The position numbers and the translations under genes are program-made. The notes under the pieces are model-generated. The model was not told the DNA's origin, ran no database searches, and was given only the letters and a program-made list of their open reading frames with translations. Below are positions 32,260-40,029 of a DNA stretch of 64,000 nucleotides, one piece after another (position 1 is the first letter of the stretch; the number at the start of each line of letters is the position of its first letter). This DNA is from RGIG1902 sp034926865 (GTDB lineage Bacteria; Bacillota; Clostridia; Oscillospirales; Butyricicoccaceae): assembly GCA_034926865.1 (NCBI GenBank), contig JAYFQP010000009.1, positions 57,919 through 121,918 on the forward strand. The letters run 5' to 3'.

Positions 32260-32901
32260 GTGCATAGGGAAATGACTGTAAAATGGCTTGGACACTCCTG
32301 CTTTAAAATTGAATGCCGGGGGGCATCTCTGGTAATTGATCCATACAACCATGTTCAGGGATACCCTGCGCTTAAAACGCATGCCAATATTGTGCTGACG
32401 AGCCATGGTCATGGGGATCATGCCTATATCGACGCCGTGGAAATTGAGGGCTATGAAGGGCCGCTGCCTTTCGACATCAAGGCCGTTGAATGTTTCCATG
32501 ATGACTGCGGCGGGGCCAAGCGCGGCAAAAACCTCATTCATGTCATAAAAGCCGGAGGGATGACCGCCGTTCATATGGGGGACCTTGGGCATAAGCTTTC
32601 AAGTGAACAGATAAGGGCCATAGGCCCGTGCGACCTTGTGATGATTCCAGTGGGAGGGTATTATACCATCGATGCCGAAACGGCCAAGGAGGTCTGCGAC
32701 AGCCTCGATCCAAGGGTGATAATTCCGATGCATTACCGCAGGGGGTCTCTCGGCTTTGATGTTATCGGCGAGCTTAGCTCGTTCTTAAAACTTTTCCCTG
32801 GGGATTTTGTCAGGGAAACGGGCGGAGATACTTTTATCCTCGATGATGATACGCCAAGTCAGGTCGCCGTTTTAACATTTATGGAAAACGGGAATAAATA
32901 A
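32260..32901 (+). CDS. UlaG-like metallo-beta-lactamase-fold hydrolase
   Basis: A 213-residue enzyme. The GTG at 32260 lies seven bases after GGGAGG and is preferred over an in-frame ATG twelve bases later. Motifs: W-L-G-H-S-C-F-K-I, S-H-G-H-G-D-H (about 48-54, metal site), G-D-L-G-H (about 105), and a final P-M-H-Y. It belongs to the L-ascorbate-6-phosphate lactonase-like / COG2220 group, whose typical members are general metal-dependent hydrolases. It closes the yfcE operon. Confidence 0.9.
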   Translation: MHREMTVKWLGHSCFKIECRGASLVIDPYNHVQGYPALKTHANIVLTSHGHGDHAYIDAVEIEGYEGPLPFDIKAVECFHDDCGGAKRGKNLIHVIKAGGMTAVHMGDLGHKLSSEQIRAIGPCDLVMIPVGGYYTIDAETAKEVCDSLDPRVIIPMHYRRGSLGFDVIGELSSFLKLFPGDFVRETGGDTFILDDDTPSQVAVLTFMENGNK

Positions 32902-32905
32902 AAAA

Positions 32906-32941
32906 AGAAGGCCAGCCGCATATTTTACGGCTGACCTTTTG
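32906..32941. terminator. Intrinsic terminator, shared by convergent genes
   Basis: AAGGcCAGCCG pairs with CGGCTGaCCTT (one mismatch); A-rich on the left and T-rich on the right, ten bases before the ltaE stop. Confidence 0.8.
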
Positions 32942-32950
32942 TATATCTGT

Positions 32951-33985
32951 TTATAGCGATGCGATATCTTTTGCAAGCTGTTCGGCGTCTTCAATCGGAG
33001 TAGCCCAGCTCGTGCAGAATCGGACAGCCGTATGGTCTTCGTCTATCCTGCCCATATCTGCATAGGAATACTTCTTTGAAAGCTGCGCGAGCATACTGTT
33101 TGGCATTATGGGGAACTGCTGATTTGTGGGAGACTGGCAGAGAAAGGCCAGACCCTTATCCTCGCAAGCTTTTTTAATGATTTGCGCAGTTTTATTGGCG
33201 TGGGTGCCAAGCTCGTAATACAGCCCGTCCTCGAACAGCGTTTCAAACTGGATGCCCAAAAGTCTGCCTTTTGCCAACAGGCCTCCGCGCTGCTTTATCA
33301 TATACGGGAAATCTGTTTTGAGCTGGCTGTTAAGGATGATAAGTGCTTCGCCGAACAAGGCTCCTACCTTTGTGCCGCCGATATAGAACACATCGCAAAG
33401 CTTGGAGATATCTTTAAGCGTAAGATCTGTTCCCGGGGCGGTCAGGCCATAGCCCATCCTTGCGCCGTCGATAAAGAGGTAAAGATCCCGTTTGCGGCAT
33501 ACATCATAAAGGGCTGAAAGCTCAGCTTTGGTATAGATGGTGCCAACCTCGGTTGGGTGAGAAATATACACCATTTTCGGCTGCACCATATGTATGCGTG
33601 TTTCATCTTCATGGTGGAGCCTGTAAGCTTTTTCGACCTGTTCAGCCGTTATTTTTCCGTCTTCAGAAGCAAGAGCCAGAACCTTGTGGCCTGTGGCCTC
33701 GATAGCTCCGCTTTCGTGAACATTGATGTGTCCGCTTACAGCCGAAAGAACTCCCTGATAAGGGCGAAGCGCCGAGGCAATTACAGTCAGGTTAGTCTGA
33801 GTGCCGCCCACAAGAAAGTAAAGATCGGCATCGGGGTTTCCGCATTCACGCAGTATAAGCTCACGGGCCCGGGTACAATGCGGGTCTTCTCCGTAGCCTG
33901 TGGTTTGTTCAAAGTTAGTCTCGGTTAGCATTTTAAGTATCCTGGGATGTGCACCTTCGCTGTAATCGCAGTTAAATCTTATCAT
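32951..33985 (-). CDS. ltaE: Low-specificity L-threonine aldolase
   Basis: A 344-residue PLP enzyme that cleaves threonine/allo-threonine to glycine and acetaldehyde. The ATG at 33985 follows GGGAG; a longer start would extend into degV. The N-terminus F-N-C-D-Y-S-E-G-A-H-P and G-Y-G-E-D-P-H-C match the aldolase / beta-eliminating-lyase family, with D-G-A-R-M-G-Y-G and the PLP lysine in G-G-T-K-V-G-A-L (about 214-221). It lies 19 bases after degV, third in a marR-degV-ltaE operon. Confidence 0.92.
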   Translation of the reverse strand: MIRFNCDYSEGAHPRILKMLTETNFEQTTGYGEDPHCTRARELILRECGNPDADLYFLVGGTQTNLTVIASALRPYQGVLSAVSGHINVHESGAIEATGHKVLALASEDGKITAEQVEKAYRLHHEDETRIHMVQPKMVYISHPTEVGTIYTKAELSALYDVCRKRDLYLFIDGARMGYGLTAPGTDLTLKDISKLCDVFYIGGTKVGALFGEALIILNSQLKTDFPYMIKQRGGLLAKGRLLGIQFETLFEDGLYYELGTHANKTAQIIKKACEDKGLAFLCQSPTNQQFPIMPNSMLAQLSKKYSYADMGRIDEDHTAVRFCTSWATPIEDAEQLAKDIASL

Positions 33986-34004
33986 TATTTTAAGCTCCCT
34001 GGTT

Positions 34005-34850
34005 TTAATATCCGACAACTATTCCGCCTTCAAAGGCATAAAAAGTGCTGAGGCCGCCAGTGGGGTGGATGCAAATATCTGTTATAAGCGGGCATTTTTC
34101 AAGTATCATTTTTTTGAGGTTCAGGGCAAGCTCCGGACAATGGCAGTGGGAGATTGAAAGTGGCTTCTGTTCGCGACCGGCAAGATGCATTTTTTCTGCC
34201 TGAAGCGCGATGATGTTAACAAGCTTTTCAATGGCGTTTTTAGTGCCACGAGCCTTCTCATAGAGCATTATTCCGCCAGAGCCGTCTTCGCTCATGATCG
34301 GCCTGAGCTGCATAAAGGTGGCTATCTGGCCTGCGATCTTGCTCATACGGCCGGCTTTTATCAGGGAATCGAGGCTCTGGAGAATGAAGAAGGTCTTCAT
34401 GTCTTTAATAAAGGATTCGCCTTTTTCGGATATTTCCTCAAAGGAAAGGCCCGAGGATATCATAGAGGCGATCTCATAGGCTATCCTTGACTGACCCGCA
34501 CTGGCGCTTTGAGAATCAAAAACATGAACTTTTCCGGTTCCCGTTTTCATTGTTTTTCCAAGCATAGCGCTTTGGTATGAGCCTGAGAGCTGAGATGATA
34601 GAGTTACGACAAAACAGTCATCCTCTCCGCTCATTGCAGATGAATATTCTGTTGGAGAGGGACATGCGGTCACTGGCAGGGCCTTAGAGGCCTTCATGGC
34701 GGATATGAGCCAGACTGTGTTCAAAGATCTGTCATCAACATAGGTTTTGCCATCGATAGTTATGCGAAGAGGGACGTTGATAACAGGAATGTTCGGATAA
34801 GGCACGCTGGTTGCATCACAGCAGCTGTCAACGATTATTTTGAAGCCCAT
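34005..34850 (-). CDS. DegV-family fatty-acid-binding protein
   Basis: A 281-residue two-domain EDD-fold protein. It starts F-K-I-I-V-D-S-C-C-D and has the loop T-A-C-P-S-P-T-E-Y (about 60-68), S-S-Q-L-S-G-S-Y-Q-S-A (about 83-93), and L-I-K-A-G-R-M-S-K-I. DegV/FakB proteins present fatty acids to FakA kinase for membrane lipid synthesis; whether this one does is unknown. A GGAGATTC site precedes the ATG, 18 bases after the marR gene. Confidence 0.9.
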   Translation of the reverse strand: MGFKIIVDSCCDATSVPYPNIPVINVPLRITIDGKTYVDDRSLNTVWLISAMKASKALPVTACPSPTEYSSAMSGEDDCFVVTLSSQLSGSYQSAMLGKTMKTGTGKVHVFDSQSASAGQSRIAYEIASMISSGLSFEEISEKGESFIKDMKTFFILQSLDSLIKAGRMSKIAGQIATFMQLRPIMSEDGSGGIMLYEKARGTKNAIEKLVNIIALQAEKMHLAGREQKPLSISHCHCPELALNLKKMILEKCPLITDICIHPTGGLSTFYAFEGGIVVGY

Positions 34851-34868
34851 TTTTGAATCTCCTAGCTG

Positions 34869-35300
34869 TCAATAATTGAGTTTGTCATATATAGAATACA
34901 TTCTTGAGGTCAGCTTGCCAAGTTCATCGGCAGTCATTCCGGAAACAAACATTTCGGCAAGGTTATCCATCAGCGCCTGATGAAAGCTGTAGGCAACAAA
35001 ACCAGATGGAGTGAGGCGTACTGTTACGGCGCGCTTATCTTCAGGATCACGCTGCCTGATGATGAGTTCCTTGGCCTCAAGCTTATCGCAGGCCACCGTG
35101 AGGGTAGCTTGTGTTACCCCAAGGCGCTTGGCGATGGTATTCATTTTCTGGCTTCCGCCGGGGCCTATTTTGTTTATAATATGGATCTCCGAGATGGAAA
35201 TATGCGTATCGAGGCCGGTCTCAAGTGCCGCCTGCTCAAATTTTGAGAGCCTGGAGGGGAAATCAATCATGAACTCTTTGAAAAGTTCCTTGAAATCCAT
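34869..35300 (-). CDS. MarR-family transcriptional regulator
   Basis: A 143-residue winged-helix regulator: M-N-T-I-A-K-R-L-G-V-T-Q-A-T-L-T-V-A-C-D-K-L (about 55-76) is the helix-turn-helix, and R-D-P-E-D-K-R-A-V-T-V-R-L-T-P-S-G (about 85-100) the wing. Similar regulators near lipid genes (FabT-like) control fatty-acid metabolism, which would suit the DegV neighbour; this is inference. A site AGGAGAAT precedes the ATG. Confidence 0.9.
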   Translation of the reverse strand: MDFKELFKEFMIDFPSRLSKFEQAALETGLDTHISISEIHIINKIGPGGSQKMNTIAKRLGVTQATLTVACDKLEAKELIIRQRDPEDKRAVTVRLTPSGFVAYSFHQALMDNLAEMFVSGMTADELGKLTSRMYSIYDKLNY

Positions 35301-35317
35301 TTAAAATTCTCCTAAAA

Positions 35318-35339
35318 ATATTTAATAAACTAAGTATTA
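35318..35339. promoter_or_regulatory. Candidate MarR operator
   Basis: A 22-base imperfect palindrome with arms AATATTTA / TAAGTATT lies between the marR promoter and its start, where a MarR protein would autorepress. Confidence 0.55.
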
Positions 35340-35348
35340 GCTATCAAA

Positions 35349-35377
35349 AGTATATCATTCTGAGAAAAGTTATGCAA
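35349..35377 (-). promoter_or_regulatory. Promoter of the marR-degV-ltaE operon
   Basis: On the minus strand TTGCAT (35372-35377) and TATACT (35349-35354) are separated by 17 bases. Confidence 0.65.
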
Positions 35378-35472
35378 GGGGTAATATTTTTGGTCAGCAA
35401 CTTAAAAGAATTAAGACATTTACAAGGCGCGAGACGTTGTGTATACTGAGGTAATGAAAGGGAGAGATTCAG

Positions 35473-36429
35473 TTGGAATATATAAAGGTAAAAGTAACTG
35501 TCAGAAACGGGGATGTAGACCTGCTTTGCGACAGGCTGGCAGACATCGCGCCGGGTTTTGAGATCGACGACCCCGCTGTTATAGATGATTTTGTGAACGA
35601 TAAAAACAGCAGATGGGACTATATTGAAGAAGGGCTTTATGAAAATCCCAAAAGAGACCCCTCTGCGGTTTTCTATTTTGAAGATAACCCCCAAGGCTCC
35701 GTGCTTATGAATAGCGCCCATGATATCGTTATGCAGATGAACAGCGGAGGCGAGTACGTTTGGGAAAGCTTTATGGTAAAAAGCAGCGACTGGGAAAACA
35801 ACTGGAAGCAATACTATAAGCCGTTCAAGATAGGAGAGAAGCTTTTTGTGCGCCCATCCTGGGAGGCTATTGATGACTGTGAGGGCAGGATCATCCTTGT
35901 AATGGATCCTGCATCAAGCTTTGGAACCGGTTCTCACGCCACTACAAGGCTGTGCATGGAACAGCTTGACGGGCTTGACTGCGTCGGTAAAAACATACTT
36001 GATATGGGATGCGGAAGCGGCATTCTTGGCTGCTGCGCTATGCTGCTTGGCGGCAAAAGAATCTTTTCATGCGATATAGAGGAAAACGCAATAAAAACAA
36101 CTTCCGAAAACATGGATAAAAACGGGATACCCGCTGAAAAGTGTGCGTCCGTTTGCGGAGATGTTCTTCAAAATCCTTATATCAGGCAGAAAGTTGCTGA
36201 AAGAGGCAAATATGACATCATACTTTCAAATATAGTGGCCGATGTGCTTATGGGAATGTCAGAATATTTTGCCGAGTGGCTTGAAAAAGACGGGAAGCTG
36301 ATTCTATCAGGCATAATAAACGAAAGAGCTGACGAAGTTTCTTCACATTTCGTTTCTGTTGGATTTATGGTAGAGCGAAGGCTGGAACGTGAAGGATGGA
36401 CCATGCTTTTGGTTAGTATTAAAGAATAA
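35473..36429 (+). CDS. prmA: Ribosomal protein L11 methyltransferase
   Basis: A 318-residue SAM-dependent enzyme that trimethylates L11. The TTG start at 35473 lies six bases after GGGAGAG. The N-terminal substrate-recognition domain (about 1-130) is followed by the SAM domain: D-P-A-S-S-F-G-T-G-S-H-A-T-T-R (about 148-162), D-M-G-C-G-S-G-I-L-G (about 177-186), and L-S-N-I-V-A-D-V (about 252-259), which is the N-I-x-A-D motif of PrmA. It is divergent from marR; a weak promoter (TTACAA-N16-TATACT) lies upstream. Confidence 0.93.
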   Translation: MEYIKVKVTVRNGDVDLLCDRLADIAPGFEIDDPAVIDDFVNDKNSRWDYIEEGLYENPKRDPSAVFYFEDNPQGSVLMNSAHDIVMQMNSGGEYVWESFMVKSSDWENNWKQYYKPFKIGEKLFVRPSWEAIDDCEGRIILVMDPASSFGTGSHATTRLCMEQLDGLDCVGKNILDMGCGSGILGCCAMLLGGKRIFSCDIEENAIKTTSENMDKNGIPAEKCASVCGDVLQNPYIRQKVAERGKYDIILSNIVADVLMGMSEYFAEWLEKDGKLILSGIINERADEVSSHFVSVGFMVERRLEREGWTMLLVSIKE

Positions 36430-36454
36430 TTAAAAAATTAGCCATGTAAAGTTA

Positions 36455-36483
36455 TAGACAACTTTTGGGACGTTTGTTATAAT
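36455..36483 (+). promoter_or_regulatory. Strong promoter giving a long leader or small RNA
   Basis: TAGACA (36455-36460) and a consensus TATAAT (36478-36483) with 17-base spacing, about 350 bases upstream of the next gene. 36490-36790 shows no convincing ORF, terminator or known riboswitch, so it may encode an unknown leader or small RNA. Confidence 0.55.
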
Positions 36484-36794
36484 CCAAAGAGGTATACATA
36501 ACTGTCTTTTGAATTAGGCTATTTTCTTATAGATAGAATAGTTAATTATTGGATCAACCGTGCTATATTGGAAATTTTATTTGCAGAAACAATGCGGAAC
36601 TTTTTATAACTTGTGGCGGTTTAAATAGAAGCTATGCGTATAATTCGCAGGCTCTTTAAAATTTCATCTTTGGTTGGATCTGAAAGAGAAATAAAGGCAC
36701 TGCCGGATAGATGTTAAAGGGTATGAGAATGGCGTAGGATGCTGGAACATGATGCCTGAGATACTGAAGATTCTGATTTTTTCTGTAAGATGGT

Positions 36795-36823
36795 TTGACA
36801 AAAGTATACCGGGCTGGTAATTT
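36795..36823 (+). promoter_or_regulatory. Proximal promoter of the 8-TM protein gene
   Basis: A consensus TTGACA (36795-36800) and TAATTT with 17-base spacing; the transcript would start only about 12 bases before the ATG at 36842. Confidence 0.5.
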
Positions 36824-36841
36824 TGACATCGGGGTGTGAGT

Positions 36842-37636
36842 ATGTTAAAGAATGAGCAGATAAGAAAGAGTGACAGAGAAGCAATAAAAAGGAACAGCGA
36901 GGATTACATAGCAAATCGCGTAATGGTCGTGTTTGCCTTAGCCATAGTTATGCTTTGGGGCCTTACATATCTTTGGAATGCATATGATGTAGCCGGGACT
37001 TTTTTCGCAGCCATAAAAGCCAATAACATTTTGATCGGCGTTTCTGTTTTGGGGCTTGCAGGGAGTATCGCATGGTCTGTACATGATATGAAAAAGGGTA
37101 CATTCAAAAAAGAAAGTTTTTTTAACGGAGTTATGTTTTCCTTTTTCTTTTTTGTTTTGACATGTTCTTCCCTTTTAATTAAATATAATTATATTATTGC
37201 CAAAAGGGTATTGTATGTACTCATACCCGGCATAGCTATTCTTCATCTTGTTTATTGCAGCTACCAGAGAGAGTTTTTCTCTCTTGCTATGACGCATTCG
37301 GCTATTGCCTACATAATATGGATAATTGCAAAGACATCTAATCCTAAGCTGGATCTTTTGATGACCGTTGCAGGAATAGTTATATGCGGAGTTGCCCTTA
37401 TAGCTTTCTTTGCGGCAAAGAAAACTAAAGGCAGATTGAAGCTCGGCATAATCAATATGAAGGTTTTTGACAGCCGGGATATCTGCCCGATAAAAGTTTC
37501 GCTTATATATGGGCTGTCTGCTGTTTTGATAGCCGCTGCGTATATTTTAGGAGCGCCGTATGCTTATTATATCCTTTATGCAGTAATTGGATTTTTGGCT
37601 GTGTCGGCGGTATATTTTACAGTAAAGCTAATATAA
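36842..37636 (+). CDS. Predicted eight-helix membrane protein, unknown function
   Basis: A 264-residue protein. A charged N-terminal 25 residues (K-N-E-Q-I-R-K-S-D-R-E-A) is followed by about eight hydrophobic segments (26-44, 62-80, 90-112, 121-139, 145-162, 170-190, 215-235, 238-264). A basic loop near 190-200 (A-K-K-T-K-G-R) suggests cytoplasmic sides. The start at 36842 is taken over a GTG six bases earlier; the ribosome site (GGGGTG) is weak. I recognise no family. Confidence 0.65.
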   Translation: MLKNEQIRKSDREAIKRNSEDYIANRVMVVFALAIVMLWGLTYLWNAYDVAGTFFAAIKANNILIGVSVLGLAGSIAWSVHDMKKGTFKKESFFNGVMFSFFFFVLTCSSLLIKYNYIIAKRVLYVLIPGIAILHLVYCSYQREFFSLAMTHSAIAYIIWIIAKTSNPKLDLLMTVAGIVICGVALIAFFAAKKTKGRLKLGIINMKVFDSRDICPIKVSLIYGLSAVLIAAAYILGAPYAYYILYAVIGFLAVSAVYFTVKLI

Positions 37637-37683
37637 TTTTTTCAGGGCTTATTTATCTATCGTTTTTGAAAATGTTATAAACA

Positions 37684-37772
37684 TATGCGGCGTATATAAT
37701 TCGCCGCATAGCCTGTATTAAAAACAAAAAAATACAGATAATGGGCGGGAGAAATGTCTTTGCCCATTTTAT
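37684..37772 (+). terminator. Two successive hairpins after the 8-TM gene
   Basis: TATGCGGCG / CGCCGCATA (37684-37710) has no U-tract. AATGGGC / GCCCATT (37740-37768) followed by TTATAT is the likelier terminator. Confidence 0.55.
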
Positions 37773-37807
37773 ATTGGTATCCTTAAAAGCCAGAAAGGGG
37801 TATTTAA

Positions 37808-39139
37808 TTGAAGAAAAAGAGTATTGTAGTCAGCTTTTCCGGCAAATTTATTGCGGCTCTGATTATACTTTTGATGGTTCTTCCTCAGGTCGTACTTGCA
37901 GCTGATATCAAAAGCTTTAATAGCGAGCTTGATACAGCCATAGTTTTTGCCGGAGACGTTCAGCAGGGCAATAATACTATGCGAGCAAACCTTCCAAGCG
38001 GATTTGACTATACCCTGTGTTACAGGTATCTTTCAATGCTTTACAGAGATTCTTATGTTTTTGAATATATCCCTTCCCCCATAAATGCCTACATTAAAGT
38101 GTCTTATAATAACGAGGCCAAGCACTGGGAAGCCGAGCAGCAAGCAGCCAGACTTGCAGGCGAGATACTTGATGACAGCATGACTGATTTGCAAAAGTTT
38201 AAAGCTATTCACACTTATCTGATAGATAACTGCGAATACGATATGCATGCAGCGCTTAATCAGGCTACAGAGACCGGAGATGCTTTTTCGGCCTACGGCG
38301 CACTTGTAAACGGCCTTGCGGTATGCGACGGGTTGAGCAGCGCTTTTGCGATGATATGCAGAAGCGCGGGACTTCCTTGTGTATACGTTGCAAGCCCTGA
38401 GATGAACCATTCATGGAATGCCGTTTTGTATAAGGGAGAAGTCAGGTATATAGATGTTACTTATGATTTGACGGGAAATACAAGTGAAAAATATTTTATG
38501 CTTACAGAGAATGAGCTTTCCGCAGATCATAACTGGGATAAGACGATGGTCAAAAGCCTGACTAGCAAGATATGGGATGAACGTTATGTTAGCGCGTATA
38601 CCCTTAACAGGCTCGGTGGGCTTTTCAGAGGCTCAGATAAGGGATGGGAGCTTGACAGAAACCCCACAAGAGCCGAGGCCGCGATAATGCTTATAAGATT
38701 CCTTGGGCTTGAAGATGAGGTGTTGTCGGCCGATACGGCTTTGGATATGCCTTTTAAGGATGTAGGGCAAAACTACGCGCCCTATGTAGCCGCACTTTAT
38801 GAGCTTGGCCTTACGAACGGAACCTCTAGTACTACATTTTCTCCGGACAGCGAAGTGAGGCTTCAGGATTATATAACTCTTATGCTCAGAGCGCTTGACT
38901 TTAAAGAGGACAAGGATCAGTTTGAATGGCAAAGTGCCCCTGAGGATGCCCTTGGGCTTGGAGTTATAGACCAGCAGCAGTATGATTACCTTGAGGAATC
39001 GGTATTTGACAGGGGAATGATGGCCTATGTAAGCCTTATAGTATTGAAGGCCGACGATGCCAATGGTGTTCCTTTATATCAAACACTTCTTGCGTCCCAC
39101 GTGTTCGACTTAAAAAATATAGAAGAAAATTTGATTTAA
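37808..39139 (+). CDS. Secreted transglutaminase-like protein with SLH domains
   Basis: A 443-residue exported protein. A TTG start at 37808 lies eight bases after AAAGGGG. The signal peptide ends near V-L-A-A-D (about 30-34). A transglutaminase-like/papain-fold domain (about 100-230) has the catalytic triad Cys173 (V-C-D-G-L-S), His201 (N-H-S-W-N) and Asp216 (Y-I-D-V-T-Y-D). The C-terminal third (about 280-430) has SLH modules, with N-P-T-R-A-E-A-A-I-M and F-K-D-V-G-Q-N-Y-A-P-Y-V; these bind secondary wall polymers. It probably cleaves or crosslinks at the cell wall. Confidence 0.85.
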   Translation: MKKKSIVVSFSGKFIAALIILLMVLPQVVLAADIKSFNSELDTAIVFAGDVQQGNNTMRANLPSGFDYTLCYRYLSMLYRDSYVFEYIPSPINAYIKVSYNNEAKHWEAEQQAARLAGEILDDSMTDLQKFKAIHTYLIDNCEYDMHAALNQATETGDAFSAYGALVNGLAVCDGLSSAFAMICRSAGLPCVYVASPEMNHSWNAVLYKGEVRYIDVTYDLTGNTSEKYFMLTENELSADHNWDKTMVKSLTSKIWDERYVSAYTLNRLGGLFRGSDKGWELDRNPTRAEAAIMLIRFLGLEDEVLSADTALDMPFKDVGQNYAPYVAALYELGLTNGTSSTTFSPDSEVRLQDYITLMLRALDFKEDKDQFEWQSAPEDALGLGVIDQQQYDYLEESVFDRGMMAYVSLIVLKADDANGVPLYQTLLASHVFDLKNIEENLI

Positions 39140-39142
39140 GTA

Positions 39143-39171
39143 TTGACAAAGTTGTAAGCTGTCGGTATAAT
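39143..39171 (+). promoter_or_regulatory. Consensus promoter of the tRNA cluster
   Basis: TTGACA (39143-39148) and TATAAT (39166-39171) with 17-base spacing, 24 bases before tRNA-Met. Confidence 0.8.
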
Positions 39172-39195
39172 TCTATTTGCTCGCATGTGGCAAAT

Positions 39196-39272
39196 GGCGG
39201 CATAGCTCAGCTGGCTAGAGCATCCGGTTCATACCCGGCAGGTCGTAGGTTCAAATCCCACTGCCGCTACCA
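39196..39272 (+). tRNA. tRNA-Met (CAT)
   Basis: A 77-nt cloverleaf with encoded CCA. The anticodon loop is TTCATAC. The acceptor stem has one G-T pair at its first position, and the anticodon stem's outer pair is a T-C mismatch. The elongator type is more likely than initiator, by acceptor pairing. Confidence 0.93.
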
Positions 39273-39277
39273 TTTTA

Positions 39278-39352
39278 GGCCCGTTGGTCAAGAGGTTAAG
39301 ACACCGCCCTTTCACGGCGGAATCATGGGTTCGATTCCCGTACGGGTCACCA
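39278..39352 (+). tRNA. tRNA-Glu (TTC)
   Basis: A 75-nt cloverleaf with encoded CCA and anticodon TTC in the loop C-T-T-T-C-A-C, five bases after tRNA-Met. Confidence 0.95.
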
Positions 39353-39362
39353 TTAAGAGGGT

Positions 39363-39389
39363 AAAGGGTCAGCAATGACCCTTTGTTTT
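39363..39389 (+). terminator. Hairpin terminator between tRNA-Glu and tRNA-Val
   Basis: AAAGGGTC / GACCCTTT around AGCAAT, followed by GTTTT. tRNA-Val may need read-through. Confidence 0.75.
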
Positions 39390-39396
39390 CTATTAC

Positions 39397-39473
39397 GGAG
39401 ATATAGCTCAGCTGGTTAGAGCGTTCGCCTCACACGCGAGAGGTCATGGGTTCGAGCCCCCTTATCTCCACCA
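39397..39473 (+). tRNA. tRNA-Val (CAC)
   Basis: A 77-nt cloverleaf with encoded CCA. Anticodon loop CTCACAC. One T-C mismatch in the T-arm stem (ATGGG / CCCCT). Confidence 0.92.
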
Positions 39474-39475
39474 GA

Positions 39476-39520
39476 TAAGACATAGCTTTTCAATAGTGAG
39501 AAGCTATGTCTTAAGTTTTA
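39476..39520 (+). terminator. Terminator of the tRNA cluster
   Basis: TAAGACATAGCTT / AAGCTATGTCTTA with a 12-base loop and a T-rich tail. 39521-39905 beyond it holds no intact gene, only scattered stop-broken sequence; the frame at about 39677-39778 reads K-I-A-E-A-I-L-G-T-N-F-D-I-I and may be a decayed fragment. Confidence 0.85.
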
Positions 39521-39905
39521 TTATGAAAGAATAGCAATATAATAATTCGTACGATAGAGGAAGCTAAAAGAAATGTACTGTATTTTTTCAGCGCAGGCAA
39601 TGACAGGAGTCATTCCGGCATTGCTGAAGCTTGGAATCCAGAGAAGAAATTATTAATGATTATACTGCTTCTGCGGAAAATCTGATAAAATTGCTGAGGC
39701 AATATTGGGAACAAATTTTGATATAATTACACTCAGGGCACTTTACATGGAACAGTTTTTGAATCAAATCAGATTGTGAGCGCCCATGCTTTGAAACCCC
39801 CTTTTTCTTTTGGATGCTTTGGGTGAAGGCACTGTGGATACGGTGCTTTTTTCATATATTAAGATATTCAGCATGGATTAGGCCCCTTTTCTTTTTGCTT
39901 GCTTA

Positions 39906-39934
39906 TTGAAAAAATAAGGTAAAATTGGTATAAT
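39906..39934 (+). promoter_or_regulatory. Promoter of the smc operon
   Basis: TTGAAA (39906-39911) and consensus TATAAT (39929-39934) with 17-base spacing, about 95 bases before smc. Confidence 0.7.
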
Positions 39935-40029
39935 TAAATGTATTTCATTATTGAATCGACAAGTGCCGGCAGATGATTGTTCCCCTCAACATTGACGGAT
40001 AATGATAAAGCTTGAGAAGAGGTGCGGAA

